Positions 17,308 to 25,977 of a stretch of DNA of 64,000 nt are shown here, in pieces. Position 1 is the first letter of the stretch. The number at the start of each line of letters is the position of its first letter. The notes under the pieces were generated by a model. It was not told where the DNA came from. It saw nothing but the letters and a program-made list of their open reading frames with translations, and ran no database searches. The position numbers were made by a program, and so were the translations under genes. The DNA comes from Bacillota bacterium (lineage in GTDB: Bacteria > Bacillota > UBA4882 > UBA8346), in contig JAEYGI010000002.1 of NCBI GenBank assembly GCA_023402395.1, forward strand, positions 248,001-312,000, in the 5' to 3' direction.

Positions 17308-20300
17308 TTAACGTTCTTCGAACATCGTTTGCGGCGCGGTCTGTTTCCGACGCAGAAGGAACTCTCTCACTTGCTCCACGAATGTGTAAATAACCGGGAC
17401 AACCACCAATGTCAATAACATGGATGACGTTAAGCCGCCGATCAGCGCCCACCCCAGGCCCCGTTTGAATTCCGAACCGTATGAAGTGGCCAACGCCAGT
17501 GGCAACATCCCCAAGATCATCGTCAAGGTCGTCATTAAAATCGGACGAATCCGTTCCCGACCCGCCTCCACCAGCGCTTCGATCACGCCGGCCCCTTCCG
17601 CGCGGGCGCGGTTGGCGAAGTCCACCAATAAAATGGCGTTTTTACTCACCAATCCGACGAGCATGATAATGCCCAAAAGTGAAAAGACCGATAACGTATT
17701 GTTGGATAAACCCAACGCGAGGAGCGCTCCGATTACAGCCAACGGAATGGAGAAGAATACGACAAACGGGTAGACAAAAGAGTTATATAGCGCAGTCATA
17801 ATCAAATAAACAAAGATAATCGCGGCGAGTAGTGCCATACCCAGACTGGCGAAGGCTTCCCCTTGGTTTTTCTGCTGTCCGCCCGGCCCGACGGATACTC
17901 CTTCCGGGAACTTCGTTTGCCGCAATAGTTTGCTAATCTTGTCCGATATGGCGCCACTGCTCAATCCGATTGCCTGTGACGAAACGGAAATCGTATAGTT
18001 ACGATCTTTACGGGTTAACTCGGTTGGTCCAAAGCCATTGATTAGAGTAGCGAATTGGTTGAGCCGGATCACTTGACCGGAAGCATTTACAAAACTTTGT
18101 AATCCAACGTTTTCCGTATTGGTACGGTCATTCAAGTCATATCGAACCCGGATATCGTATTCATCGCCGTTTTCATCGCGAAACTTCGAATTGGTATTGC
18201 CGCTGAAGCCCGTTTGCAATACGGAACCGATATCATTGATGGTCAAGCCGAATTGGCTTAGTTTATCCCGGTCGATATTGACCTGGACCTCCGGACTGGC
18301 TTCCTCGGTTGACAACTGAATATCTTTGGTACCCGGCACTTGGGCGAAGATCTGTTTCACCTGGAGAGCCGCTTGATAAGCTTTATCCCAATTGGGGGCG
18401 ATTATTTCATATTGGATTGGGGTCATAGTGAAGCCAAAAATAGTCGCTGCGTCAACGTGGACCGTGCAATCCAGGCTGGCGTCCAGTTTATCCTTGATGA
18501 TATTTACGACGTCATCGGTTGAACGCTTCCGCTGTTCTTTTGCCACCAAAACCACGGTGATCTCCGCCGAATTGCTTGGTGTGGTTCCCGAGATGACGTC
18601 ACTACTGGAACCAACCGCAGTAAACAATTTATCAACTTCGGGGATTTGCCAGAGGATTGCTTCGGCTTTTTTCACCACCAAGTCGGTCTGCTCCAGTTTG
18701 GCGCGGGTTGGTAATTCGAGCGTAACCGTCAGTTCCCCCATATCTCCCGATGGCATGAATTCGGATCCGATGAATCCGGTAGGGATCATCGCCAGTGACA
18801 AAACAAAGAGCAACAAACTCATCAACAGCACTTTGCCGCGATGGCGCAAGCACCCTCGCAATAGATTCAAATACGAATCGACCATTTTGTTGTATCGCGC
18901 TTCGAACCACAAGCCGAACCGGCCCGATAGCGTTTTTTTGGTGAGTTTTTCCGCCTTGGAAAAACGGGAGGCCAGCATGGGCGTAATGGTGAATGATACC
19001 AATAAACTGACTAACGTCGACATCACAATGACTAACGAAAATTGGTGAATCAGGCTGCCGATCATCCCGGAAACCAGCGATAACGGCAAGAAGACAACCA
19101 CGTCAACCAGAGTGATGGAGAGAGCGGTAAAACCGATCTCATTCCGCCCATTTAACGCGGCGCTTTTTTTGTCTTCCCCGTTTTCCAGATGATGATGGAT
19201 GTTTTCGAGAACCACAATGGAATCGTCAACCAAAATTCCGATGACCAACGACATCGCCAGGAGAGTAATGATATTCATGGTGCATCCGGTGGCCCACATG
19301 CCGATCAGGGTGGTCACCAGTGAAGTGGGAATGGCGATCATTACAATCACCGAATTCCGCAGGCTATGCAAGAATACCAGCATAACCAGGGCCACTAAGA
19401 TGGCGGCCAGCAAGAGGTCTTCCTTAACGGCCGCAACCGAAGCAAGGGTAAAATTAGAGCTGTTTTGGATAATGACAAATTTTAAATTGATGGAACGGTA
19501 TTGCGATTCCAATTGCGGGATGAGTTTGCGTATCGAATTGCAAACTTCAACCTGATTGGCATCGGTTTGTTTATAAACTTTAATTCCTACGGACGGGACC
19601 CGGTTAATTCGACAGATCGTCGATTGATCCTCGCTACCATCCAGGACATCGGCGACATCCGATAATCGCACCTCTCCATTGCTGGAACTTTTAATGATTA
19701 AATTTTTCAGTTGCTCCACCGAGTTAATTTTCCCGGATAGGCGTAAGGTGTATTGGCCATCGCGATCTTTTACCTTGCCGGTCGGGTAATCGAGATTGGC
19801 GTTGGCGATCGCGTTGGCAATCGTGTTATTGGCGATTCCATAGGCCGCTAACTTTTGATGATCGACATTGACATGAATTTCCCGGTCCGCGGTGCCGGTA
19901 AAGTTAACCTGAGCGACGCCAGGCTGCTTACTGAATTGAGGTTTAATATAATTGGTCAAAAAGGTCGAAAATTCTTTGGACGACACGTTGCTGGTGACCC
20001 CAATGGACATCACCGATACGTCATCCATTGATAATTTGGAATAAGTTGGCTGGTCGGCGTCGTCAGGGAGATTTGAAAGGATCCGGTTCACTTTATTTTG
20101 AACGTCACGTAGCGCCACATCAATATCGGTGCCGTTTATGAACTCCACCGTGACGAGAGAACTGCCTTCCGAAGAGGTGGAACTGATCGAATCGATATTA
20201 TTAACTCCCGAGATTGCGTCTTCAATTTTCTTGGTAACCGTCGACTCTACTACGCTGGCCGACGCGCCGGAGTAAGTTGTGGAAATGGTGACCATCGGCG

Positions 20301-20424
20301 CGGACATGCTCGGAAATGTTTCATATTTCAATTGAAAGTAGGCAAACATGCCGATCAGCGTGATGGCTAGAAATGCAACAATGACTAAAATCGGCCGTTT
20401 GATCGATAGCTCGGTAATCGTCAT
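17308..20424 (-). CDS. RND-family multidrug efflux pump (AcrB/HAE1-like)
   Basis: A 1038-residue inner-membrane pump. The N-terminal membrane segment follows SIKRPILV, and large periplasmic loops lie after segments 1 and 7. The paired aspartates of the proton relay lie in VIGILVDDSIVVLENI. The C-terminal repeat has VGLVSKNAILLVDFANRA and the GREAGRERIRPILMTTLTMI-type loop. Length and layout match AcrB/MexB. It sits between its adaptor (42-base gap) and the TolC-like gene (39-base gap). In this family substrates are hydrophobic or amphiphilic toxins; nothing here tells which. Confidence 0.95.
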   Translation of the reverse strand: MTITELSIKRPILVIVAFLAITLIGMFAYFQLKYETFPSMSAPMVTISTTYSGASASVVESTVTKKIEDAISGVNNIDSISSTSSEGSSLVTVEFINGTDIDVALRDVQNKVNRILSNLPDDADQPTYSKLSMDDVSVMSIGVTSNVSSKEFSTFLTNYIKPQFSKQPGVAQVNFTGTADREIHVNVDHQKLAAYGIANNTIANAIANANLDYPTGKVKDRDGQYTLRLSGKINSVEQLKNLIIKSSSNGEVRLSDVADVLDGSEDQSTICRINRVPSVGIKVYKQTDANQVEVCNSIRKLIPQLESQYRSINLKFVIIQNSSNFTLASVAAVKEDLLLAAILVALVMLVFLHSLRNSVIVMIAIPTSLVTTLIGMWATGCTMNIITLLAMSLVIGILVDDSIVVLENIHHHLENGEDKKSAALNGRNEIGFTALSITLVDVVVFLPLSLVSGMIGSLIHQFSLVIVMSTLVSLLVSFTITPMLASRFSKAEKLTKKTLSGRFGLWFEARYNKMVDSYLNLLRGCLRHRGKVLLMSLLLFVLSLAMIPTGFIGSEFMPSGDMGELTVTLELPTRAKLEQTDLVVKKAEAILWQIPEVDKLFTAVGSSSDVISGTTPSNSAEITVVLVAKEQRKRSTDDVVNIIKDKLDASLDCTVHVDAATIFGFTMTPIQYEIIAPNWDKAYQAALQVKQIFAQVPGTKDIQLSTEEASPEVQVNIDRDKLSQFGLTINDIGSVLQTGFSGNTNSKFRDENGDEYDIRVRYDLNDRTNTENVGLQSFVNASGQVIRLNQFATLINGFGPTELTRKDRNYTISVSSQAIGLSSGAISDKISKLLRQTKFPEGVSVGPGGQQKNQGEAFASLGMALLAAIIFVYLIMTALYNSFVYPFVVFFSIPLAVIGALLALGLSNNTLSVFSLLGIIMLVGLVSKNAILLVDFANRARAEGAGVIEALVEAGRERIRPILMTTLTMILGMLPLALATSYGSEFKRGLGWALIGGLTSSMLLTLVVVPVIYTFVEQVREFLLRRKQTAPQTMFEER

Positions 20425-20466
20425 TTTTTCACCCGCTTCTGATTTTACTTGACCCTGATTATACTC

Positions 20467-21522
20467 TTATTGATTGATCACTTTCACTGCGGCATTGTTG
20501 CTCAAATTTTCCTGGCCGTTGGTAACAACGGAATCATTTTCATTGAGACCCTTTTTCACGATTAGGTATGAATTGATCTCCGAATCAATGACCAGATCGC
20601 GTAAAACGGCGCGACCGTTTTCAACCACATAGACTTGGGGCGTTTTGATGCTGCCAACCAACGCTTCCCGCGGGATGGCCAATACATTGGCGGCGCTTCC
20701 AAGTTCAAAGATTACTTTGCCGAAGACGCCGGATTTTAAGGGATGGGCTTTATCATTTAGAATGGTTATTTCCACCGGGAACGTATGAACGGCGTCACTT
20801 TTGACGCTGATACTTTTAATCCCGCCGCTTAGTTTGACATTAGGGTAAACCGCGGTTTCAATGGCAACCGTGTCGCCGGTCTTTAATTTAAAGGCTTGCA
20901 CTTCGTCAACATTTACCGTGATTTTAAAAGCCGAATTATCGACCAGTGTGGCGACGGCCGTTCCGGAGTTGACGGTGGCGCCCAGATCCACGGCGCGGGC
21001 GCTGATCACTCCGGAGATCGGCGCGGTGATGGTTGAATTATCGTAATTATCTTGCGCCGAGTCTAAATCGGCTTTGGCGATTTGAAGCGCTTTTTCATAT
21101 GACTCAAGATCTGAATCGGAAATGATCTTTTCCTCATGTAATTTTCGGGACCGTTCCCAATCCTTTTGGGCGACTGCGTATGCGGTGCGCGCGGAGGCCA
21201 ATTTTGACTTTAAAACCAGATCTTCTATTTTGGCAATGGGCGAACCGGCGTTAACGCGGGATCCGACATTGACGTAAACCGCAATTACTTTTCCGGAGGT
21301 TTGGGCGACCACCGTAACTTCGTTGTTTGCCTGAATCGTTCCGGTCTTGCTGAAAGTCGACTGGAGGGTTTGCCGGCGCACCGTCGTCGTGGACACGGGG
21401 ATTGAGAGTTGTCGGTTGGCATTTTTAGCTCTTTGTTCCGCCTCGGACTTATTGCGAACCAAAACAAACGCCATCAATCCAATCAAACCAAGAACGATTA
21501 CTCCGAGTAAGGCTTTTTTCAT
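20467..21522 (-). CDS. RND efflux periplasmic adaptor (membrane fusion protein)
   Basis: A 351-residue adaptor with one N-terminal membrane anchor or signal (LLGVIVLGLIGLMAFVLV), a split lipoyl domain (VIAVYVNVGSRVNAGSPIAKIED and TITAPISGVISARAVDLGATV), a helical hairpin, and beta-barrel and membrane-proximal domains in the C-terminal half. There is no lipobox cysteine. It heads the efflux operon, with an AAAGGAGA site before the ATG, and a 23-bp TetR-type operator lies about 190 bases upstream. Confidence 0.92.
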   Translation of the reverse strand: MKKALLGVIVLGLIGLMAFVLVRNKSEAEQRAKNANRQLSIPVSTTTVRRQTLQSTFSKTGTIQANNEVTVVAQTSGKVIAVYVNVGSRVNAGSPIAKIEDLVLKSKLASARTAYAVAQKDWERSRKLHEEKIISDSDLESYEKALQIAKADLDSAQDNYDNSTITAPISGVISARAVDLGATVNSGTAVATLVDNSAFKITVNVDEVQAFKLKTGDTVAIETAVYPNVKLSGGIKSISVKSDAVHTFPVEITILNDKAHPLKSGVFGKVIFELGSAANVLAIPREALVGSIKTPQVYVVENGRAVLRDLVIDSEINSYLIVKKGLNENDSVVTNGQENLSNNAAVKVINQ

Positions 21523-21713
21523 TGGAAATCTCCTTTCGTAACCTGACTCCGCTTTAGATAATAAAAATAAGTTTTTTCGGTTGCCCTCGTTTTCGGATCA
21601 ACCCGGCCTTCCGGTGAAATAGCCTCAAAACATGATTCCTGCGATACCGATTAAGACAGGACTTTTTTACAATAATCACCTTTTGTGCTTAGAGTATCGC
21701 CGGGTTGAATGTT

Positions 21714-21736
21714 TGAATATTGTTTAAAAATATTCA
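21714..21736. promoter_or_regulatory. 23-bp inverted repeat, putative TetR operator of the efflux operon
   Basis: TGAATAT-N9-ATATTCA is a perfect 7-base inverted repeat. The same architecture (TGAACAT-N9-ATATTCA) recurs at 22486-22508 in the promoter of the neighbouring tetR gene. It lies downstream of a minus-strand TATAAT at 21777-21782 and could block elongation or a secondary start. A further ATATTCA half-site is at 21840-21846. Confidence 0.65.
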
Positions 21737-21865
21737 TCGACGCTCAAAAAAAAATACACTCCTTTCATTTGTTCGTATTATACAAGCCGGGTGGAGCGTT
21801 TCTTTGTAAATTGTTTGAAGATATAAACACATCATTAAAATATTCATTGAAGTTAAAAAATAAAA

Positions 21866-22462
21866 CTAGCGCTTTGTAATACTTCGTAATAATAGCTGAA
21901 ATAGTCCTTCCGCATCTTTGACCACCATTTCATGCTGTCTTTCCAGTAAAAACGGGCCCGCCAAGTGCGGGCTGCTAAAGGCAATAAAAAGCAGCTTAGC
22001 TGTTTCCTTGGTATCCGTGATCTCAAAACTGCCTTCCTGAACACCCTGTTCCAAAACTTTCTCAATTAATTGGATCCTTTGCTCTTCGAATTGCTGGCGC
22101 TTATCCTTGTTGCTCTTTTTGATATGCTTCACAACATCATTGTGGAAGAAATCAAAAACACTTTGGTTTTGCCGGATATGTTTGCTGACAAATTCTACAT
22201 TGTCCACCAATAAACTGTGGAGCAGCTCCGCAGCCGGGGCCGACTGTTTCAAAACCTGATCGACATAACCGTCCAATTCGGAAAAGGTTCTTTTTTCAAA
22301 AGCGTCAATCAAGGCTTCTTTATTTTTGAAATCCAAATAGATCGTGCCGACGCTGATCCCGACTTCTTTGGCAATATCCTGCATCGTAGTATTGTCTAGA
22401 CCCTTACGCATGCCGATCTTGACAAAGGCATCAATAATTTCCTGGCGGCGGGTTGAAGGCAT
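21866..22462 (-). CDS. TetR-family transcriptional repressor of the efflux operon
   Basis: A 198-residue regulator. The N-terminal helix-turn-helix reads MQDIAKEVGISVGTIYLDFKN, followed by an all-helical ligand domain with no obvious subfamily. The start is the ATG at 22462 behind GGGAGGAGG; the frame extends to 22600 but that extension would run through the promoter. It is transcribed in the same direction as the pump genes but has its own promoter and operator. Its ligand is probably a pump substrate, as for AcrR and QacR. Confidence 0.9.
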   Translation of the reverse strand: MPSTRRQEIIDAFVKIGMRKGLDNTTMQDIAKEVGISVGTIYLDFKNKEALIDAFEKRTFSELDGYVDQVLKQSAPAAELLHSLLVDNVEFVSKHIRQNQSVFDFFHNDVVKHIKKSNKDKRQQFEEQRIQLIEKVLEQGVQEGSFEITDTKETAKLLFIAFSSPHLAGPFLLERQHEMVVKDAEGLFQLLLRSITKR

Positions 22463-22485
22463 CCCAATCCCTCCTCCCAAATAAA

Positions 22486-22508
22486 TGAACATTTTGTTTA
22501 TATATTCA
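22486..22508. promoter_or_regulatory. 23-bp inverted repeat, putative TetR autoregulatory operator
   Basis: TGAACAT-N9-ATATTCA shares spacing and arms with the site at 21714-21736, differing at one arm base. It begins just downstream of the -10 box of the tetR promoter, covering the expected transcription start, a classic place for autorepression. Confidence 0.7.
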
Positions 22509-22509
22509 T

Positions 22510-22537
22510 ATAATAACAAAGTTTTCTTTTTTGTCAA
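22510..22537 (-). promoter_or_regulatory. sigma-A promoter of the tetR gene
   Basis: On the minus strand TTGACA (22537-22532) is followed after 16 bases by TATTAT (22515-22510). The operator at 22486-22508 and the ribosome binding site GGGAGGAGG follow. Confidence 0.7.
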
Positions 22538-22886
22538 GGCCCTTGTAATTAACAGGATCAGGCTGTCCCGGCCGGAAGCGGGTTCGCAAATTGATTCCAT
22601 TCCATGGTCACATTTTCCAGTTTCTTTGCTTCGCCTTCAGTTCTGCGCTTCGCCCCCCTCCGGATCGTTTCCAGCGGATCCCCGCAGGTTTGCGGCGGAC
22701 AATATCGAATAAATCCAATATCAACAATACCGTTGAAACGGACCGGGCTGGCCCGGTTTGTTCAAATCTTCCGTTCCCGTTCACGAAACGGACACAATTG
22801 GCGATTATGATAAATTTATGAACATGAACGAAAATTGCCGCGATTGGATCGATTTTCCGGAAGGAACGGAGAGAGGGGGCCGACTG

Positions 22887-23567
22887 ATGGCCGGGGCCAA
22901 GATATTGATCGCCGATGATGAGGCACGAATGCGGAAACTGGTCACCGACTTCCTGAAGAAGGAAGGCTACGCCGTATCCGAAGCCGAAGACGGCCGGCAA
23001 GCGCTGGAGTGTTTTTTGCGCGATCCCAATAACTTCAATCTGGTGATCCTGGATGTGATGATGCCCGGTTATGACGGCTGGACCGTCTGCCGCGAAATCC
23101 GGAAGGTTTCGCGAGTGCCGGTGATCATGCTGACCGCTCGAAGCGAGGAGAGCGACGAACTGTTCGGCTTCGATCTCGGGGCCGACGAATACATTACCAA
23201 ACCGTTCAGCCCACTGATCTTGGTGGCCCGGGTTCAGGCCCTGCTGCGCCGGGTGAGCGGAGAGGCCCGGGAGATCCTTTCCTTTGACGGCCTGGAGATC
23301 GACGAGAGCGGCCGGGTGGTGCGGGTGCTTGGCGACCGGGTCGACCTGAGCCCGAAAGAGTTCGAGTTGCTCTTGTATTTGGCGGCTAACGAGGGAATCG
23401 CCCTTTCCCGGGAACAGATCTTGAACGCGGTCTGGAATTTCGATTATTTCGGGGACGCCCGGACCGTGGACACTCACATCAAGAAGCTCCGGCTGAAGTT
23501 GGGCGCCAAAGGGGACCTGATTCAGACCATCCGGGGTTTGGGGTATAAGTTTGAGGTGGCGTCGTGA
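22887..23567 (+). CDS. OmpR/PhoB-family response regulator
   Basis: A 226-residue regulator: receiver domain with acidic pocket (IADDEAR), phospho-acceptor D56 (VILDVMMPGYDG) and conserved lysine (ITKPFSP), then a winged-helix DNA-binding domain (LSPKEFELLLYLAANEG, VDTHIKKLRLKLG). The start is the ATG at 22887 with an AGGGGG site; an in-frame opening runs back to 22758 without a good site. Its stop overlaps the start of the kinase gene by four bases (GTGA), so the pair is co-translated. Confidence 0.93.
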   Translation: MAGAKILIADDEARMRKLVTDFLKKEGYAVSEAEDGRQALECFLRDPNNFNLVILDVMMPGYDGWTVCREIRKVSRVPVIMLTARSEESDELFGFDLGADEYITKPFSPLILVARVQALLRRVSGEAREILSFDGLEIDESGRVVRVLGDRVDLSPKEFELLLYLAANEGIALSREQILNAVWNFDYFGDARTVDTHIKKLRLKLGAKGDLIQTIRGLGYKFEVAS

Positions 23568-25057
23568 AAGCGACCATCCGGGTCAAGCTGTTTTTGATCA
23601 TGAGCGGCTTGATCGTTTTTTTCGCCGCGCTGTCCTGGTTCGTCAACAACCGCTGGCTGGAGCGGTTCTACCTGGAAGACAAAAAGAACGGAATGATCAA
23701 AAGCTATCAGACGATCCAAGAGATCTATCAGGGAGAATGGCCCAAGGTCGAGGAACGGCTGGAACGGCTGGAGAGCATCAAGAGCATGCATATCCTGATT
23801 CTGGACTCGGATCTGGAGCCCAAATACGATTCGTATTTCAAGATCCGAGATCGGAAAAATGATCGTAAACCGCGCGAGCGGTTCGGGGTATTGATCCGGA
23901 GAATGCCGGTTTTCGAACGGCTGGAGACGCTGCGGCCGGGGGCCTTTTTACTCGGCAAGGTCCGGGATTCCCGGCTGCAATCGGATTTTCTGCATTTGGG
24001 AGCGCGCTTCGAGAACGGGGATTATTTGCTGATGGTTGCCTCAGTGGCCGCGGTCCAGGAGAGCGTGGCCATTGCCAACCGCTTTTTCCTGTTGACCGGG
24101 GTGCTGACGATCGTGCTCGGCGGGGTTCTGATTTATTGGCTGTCGAGCCGTTTCACCCGGCCGATCATTGATCTGCGGGAGATTGCGGTGCGGATGTCGG
24201 GATTGGACTTCGGCCGGAAATATCAGGGTGGAGCCAAGGATGAAATCGGGGAACTGGGCGCGAGCCTCAACTCGCTCTCCGAGCAATTGGAAGTCTCCAT
24301 CTCTGACCTGAAAAAAGCCAATCAGCAACTTCAGGCCGATATCGAACGCGAGCGGAAGGTCGATGAAATGCGCAAAGAGTTCATCTCCAGCGTCTCGCAT
24401 GAGCTGAAAACGCCGATTGCGCTGATCCAGGGGTACGCCGAGGGCCTGAAGGTCAATGTCAATGAGGATGAGGAGAGCAAGAACTTTTACTGTGACGTGA
24501 TTGTGGACGAAGCCGCCAAAATGAACCGGCTGGTCAAACAATTGCTGGATCTGTCCCAGCTGGAGTCCGGTTATCTTCATCCGGAGCTGGTTGATTTTGA
24601 CCTCACCGCTTTGGTTGAAAAAGTATTGAAACGGAACGCGCTGATCTTCCGCGACCGGGGCATCACGATCGCCGCCGAGATTGAACCGGGATTGACGGTC
24701 AACGCCGACCCCGATCTGGCCGAGCAGGTTTTCGGCAACTATCTGAGCAATGCGGTCAACCACGCCGACGGCCCCCGGCTCGTGACGATCGTGGCCTATC
24801 GGCGGGAGGATAAAGTCCGGCTGACGGTCTTTAACTCGGGGCTGGCGATTCCCGAAGAGAGCCTGGAGAAGGTCTGGGGCAGCTTTTACAAGGTGGATAA
24901 GGCGCGGACCCGGGCTTACGGCGGCACCGGCCTGGGCTTGTCGATCGTCCGGGCCATTCAGGAGGCGCATCATAACGGCTATGGCGTCGCCAATGTCCCG
25001 GGCGGCGTGGAGTTCTGGTTTGAAATGGACGCCGCCTTCCCGGAGGTAAAAACATGA
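23564..25057 (+). CDS. membrane sensor histidine kinase
   Basis: A 497-residue kinase starting at GTG. Membrane segments lie at about residues 9-26 and 173-193 and flank a periplasmic sensor region of about 145 residues. A HAMP domain follows (RFTRPIIDLREIAVRMSG), then the dimerisation helix with phospho-acceptor H279 (SVSHELKTP) and the ATPase domain with N, G1 and G2 boxes (NYLSNAVNHA, GGTGLGLSIV). The sensor region has no domain I recognise. It is coupled to the response regulator upstream and overlaps the adaptor-like gene downstream by four bases. Confidence 0.93.
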   Translation: MKATIRVKLFLIMSGLIVFFAALSWFVNNRWLERFYLEDKKNGMIKSYQTIQEIYQGEWPKVEERLERLESIKSMHILILDSDLEPKYDSYFKIRDRKNDRKPRERFGVLIRRMPVFERLETLRPGAFLLGKVRDSRLQSDFLHLGARFENGDYLLMVASVAAVQESVAIANRFFLLTGVLTIVLGGVLIYWLSSRFTRPIIDLREIAVRMSGLDFGRKYQGGAKDEIGELGASLNSLSEQLEVSISDLKKANQQLQADIERERKVDEMRKEFISSVSHELKTPIALIQGYAEGLKVNVNEDEESKNFYCDVIVDEAAKMNRLVKQLLDLSQLESGYLHPELVDFDLTALVEKVLKRNALIFRDRGITIAAEIEPGLTVNADPDLAEQVFGNYLSNAVNHADGPRLVTIVAYRREDKVRLTVFNSGLAIPEESLEKVWGSFYKVDKARTRAYGGTGLGLSIVRAIQEAHHNGYGVANVPGGVEFWFEMDAAFPEVKT

Positions 25058-25713
25058 GCCGAAGAATGCTAATTGGTATTATTGTAACGGTGATTTTGGC
25101 CGGTTTTGGGGTTTGGTGGCTCCGGAGCCAGGCGGAGCGGGCGCGGAAAGCTCAAGTGGAGAGTGGGATTCAAAGGGTAACGGTGGAACGGCGCGCTCTG
25201 AGCGAGACGATCGGCGCCGCCGGAAACGCGGTGCTGGCGCAGGACGGCCAAATTTATCCGGCCTATGAGGCCACGGTCCAGAAAGTTTTGCGCAAGGCCG
25301 GAGACCGGGTACGCCGGGGCGAGCTGCTGATGGTGCTGGAGACCGCGACGCTCAAGGAGGAATGGGCGACGGCCGAGTCCACGGTAAAGAAGGCGGAGAT
25401 CAATTTATCCCGGGTCCAGCGGGAACTGGAGCGGGTGCAAAAGATGTATGCGACGCGGGGGGCGGCGATTGCCGAGGTCGAAGCCGCTCAGAAAAAAGCC
25501 GATATTTACCAGGAAGAATTGTGGCTGGCCCGTTTCAATCTGATCCAATTGCGGCAGCAGCTTGATGACGCCAACTTTTTCGCCCCCGATCGCAGCCGGT
25601 TGTGGATCAAGGCGCCCACCGACGGCGAGATCGCCCGGATTAGCGTCAAGCCCGGCCAGAAAGTGACCACCGAGACGCTGCTGCTGACGGTGACCGCACC
25701 CGGAACGGCTTAA
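25054..25713 (+). CDS. short HlyD-like periplasmic adaptor protein, orphan
   Basis: A 219-residue protein with an N-terminal membrane anchor (LIGIIVTVILAGFGVWWL), a lipoyl half-motif (VQKVLRKAGDRVRRGELLMVLE), a coiled-coil hairpin of about 80 residues, and the second lipoyl half (WIKAPTDGEIARISVKPGQKV). It ends there, without the beta-barrel and membrane-proximal domains of normal adaptors (300-400 residues). No ABC or RND partner is adjacent; it is joined by an ATGA overlap to the sensor kinase. It could help the kinase sense envelope stress, or serve a transporter elsewhere. Both are guesses. Confidence 0.7.
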   Translation: MSRRMLIGIIVTVILAGFGVWWLRSQAERARKAQVESGIQRVTVERRALSETIGAAGNAVLAQDGQIYPAYEATVQKVLRKAGDRVRRGELLMVLETATLKEEWATAESTVKKAEINLSRVQRELERVQKMYATRGAAIAEVEAAQKKADIYQEELWLARFNLIQLRQQLDDANFFAPDRSRLWIKAPTDGEIARISVKPGQKVTTETLLLTVTAPGTA

Positions 25714-25732
25714 AAAGATGGATCCATCGGAT

Positions 25733-25777
25733 GGAGCAACAAAAACTCCCGGCAATGCCGGGAGTTTTTGTTGCTCC
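25733..25777. terminator. very strong bidirectional intrinsic terminator
   Basis: A perfect 21-base-pair stem (GGAGCAACAAAAACTCCCGGC and complement) closes on a 3-base loop, with A and T runs inside the stem so that it can end transcription from either side. It closes the two-component/adaptor operon. Confidence 0.9.
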
Positions 25778-25977
25778 GGCGATCAATGCCATAAGATTGG
25801 GCCCGCTTAAAAATACTGCAACGGATGTTTCCTTGGGCCTGAAAAATGAGAAGCTTATGGAAAATTTATTTCAACCGGTTTATTATAAATTTTTGTTATG
25901 AACTCACGAAAACTATTAAATTATGTAATACAATATGGTAAAATTGGCTTTAAGCAACCATTTTGAAGGGAAGTGAA

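Noticed and set aside
21653..21739. 28-codon minus-strand frame (MNIFKQYS) in the efflux leader
   Set aside because: The upstream GGAG is about 20 bases from the ATG, and the start lies on the operator. Not supportable as a leader peptide without data.
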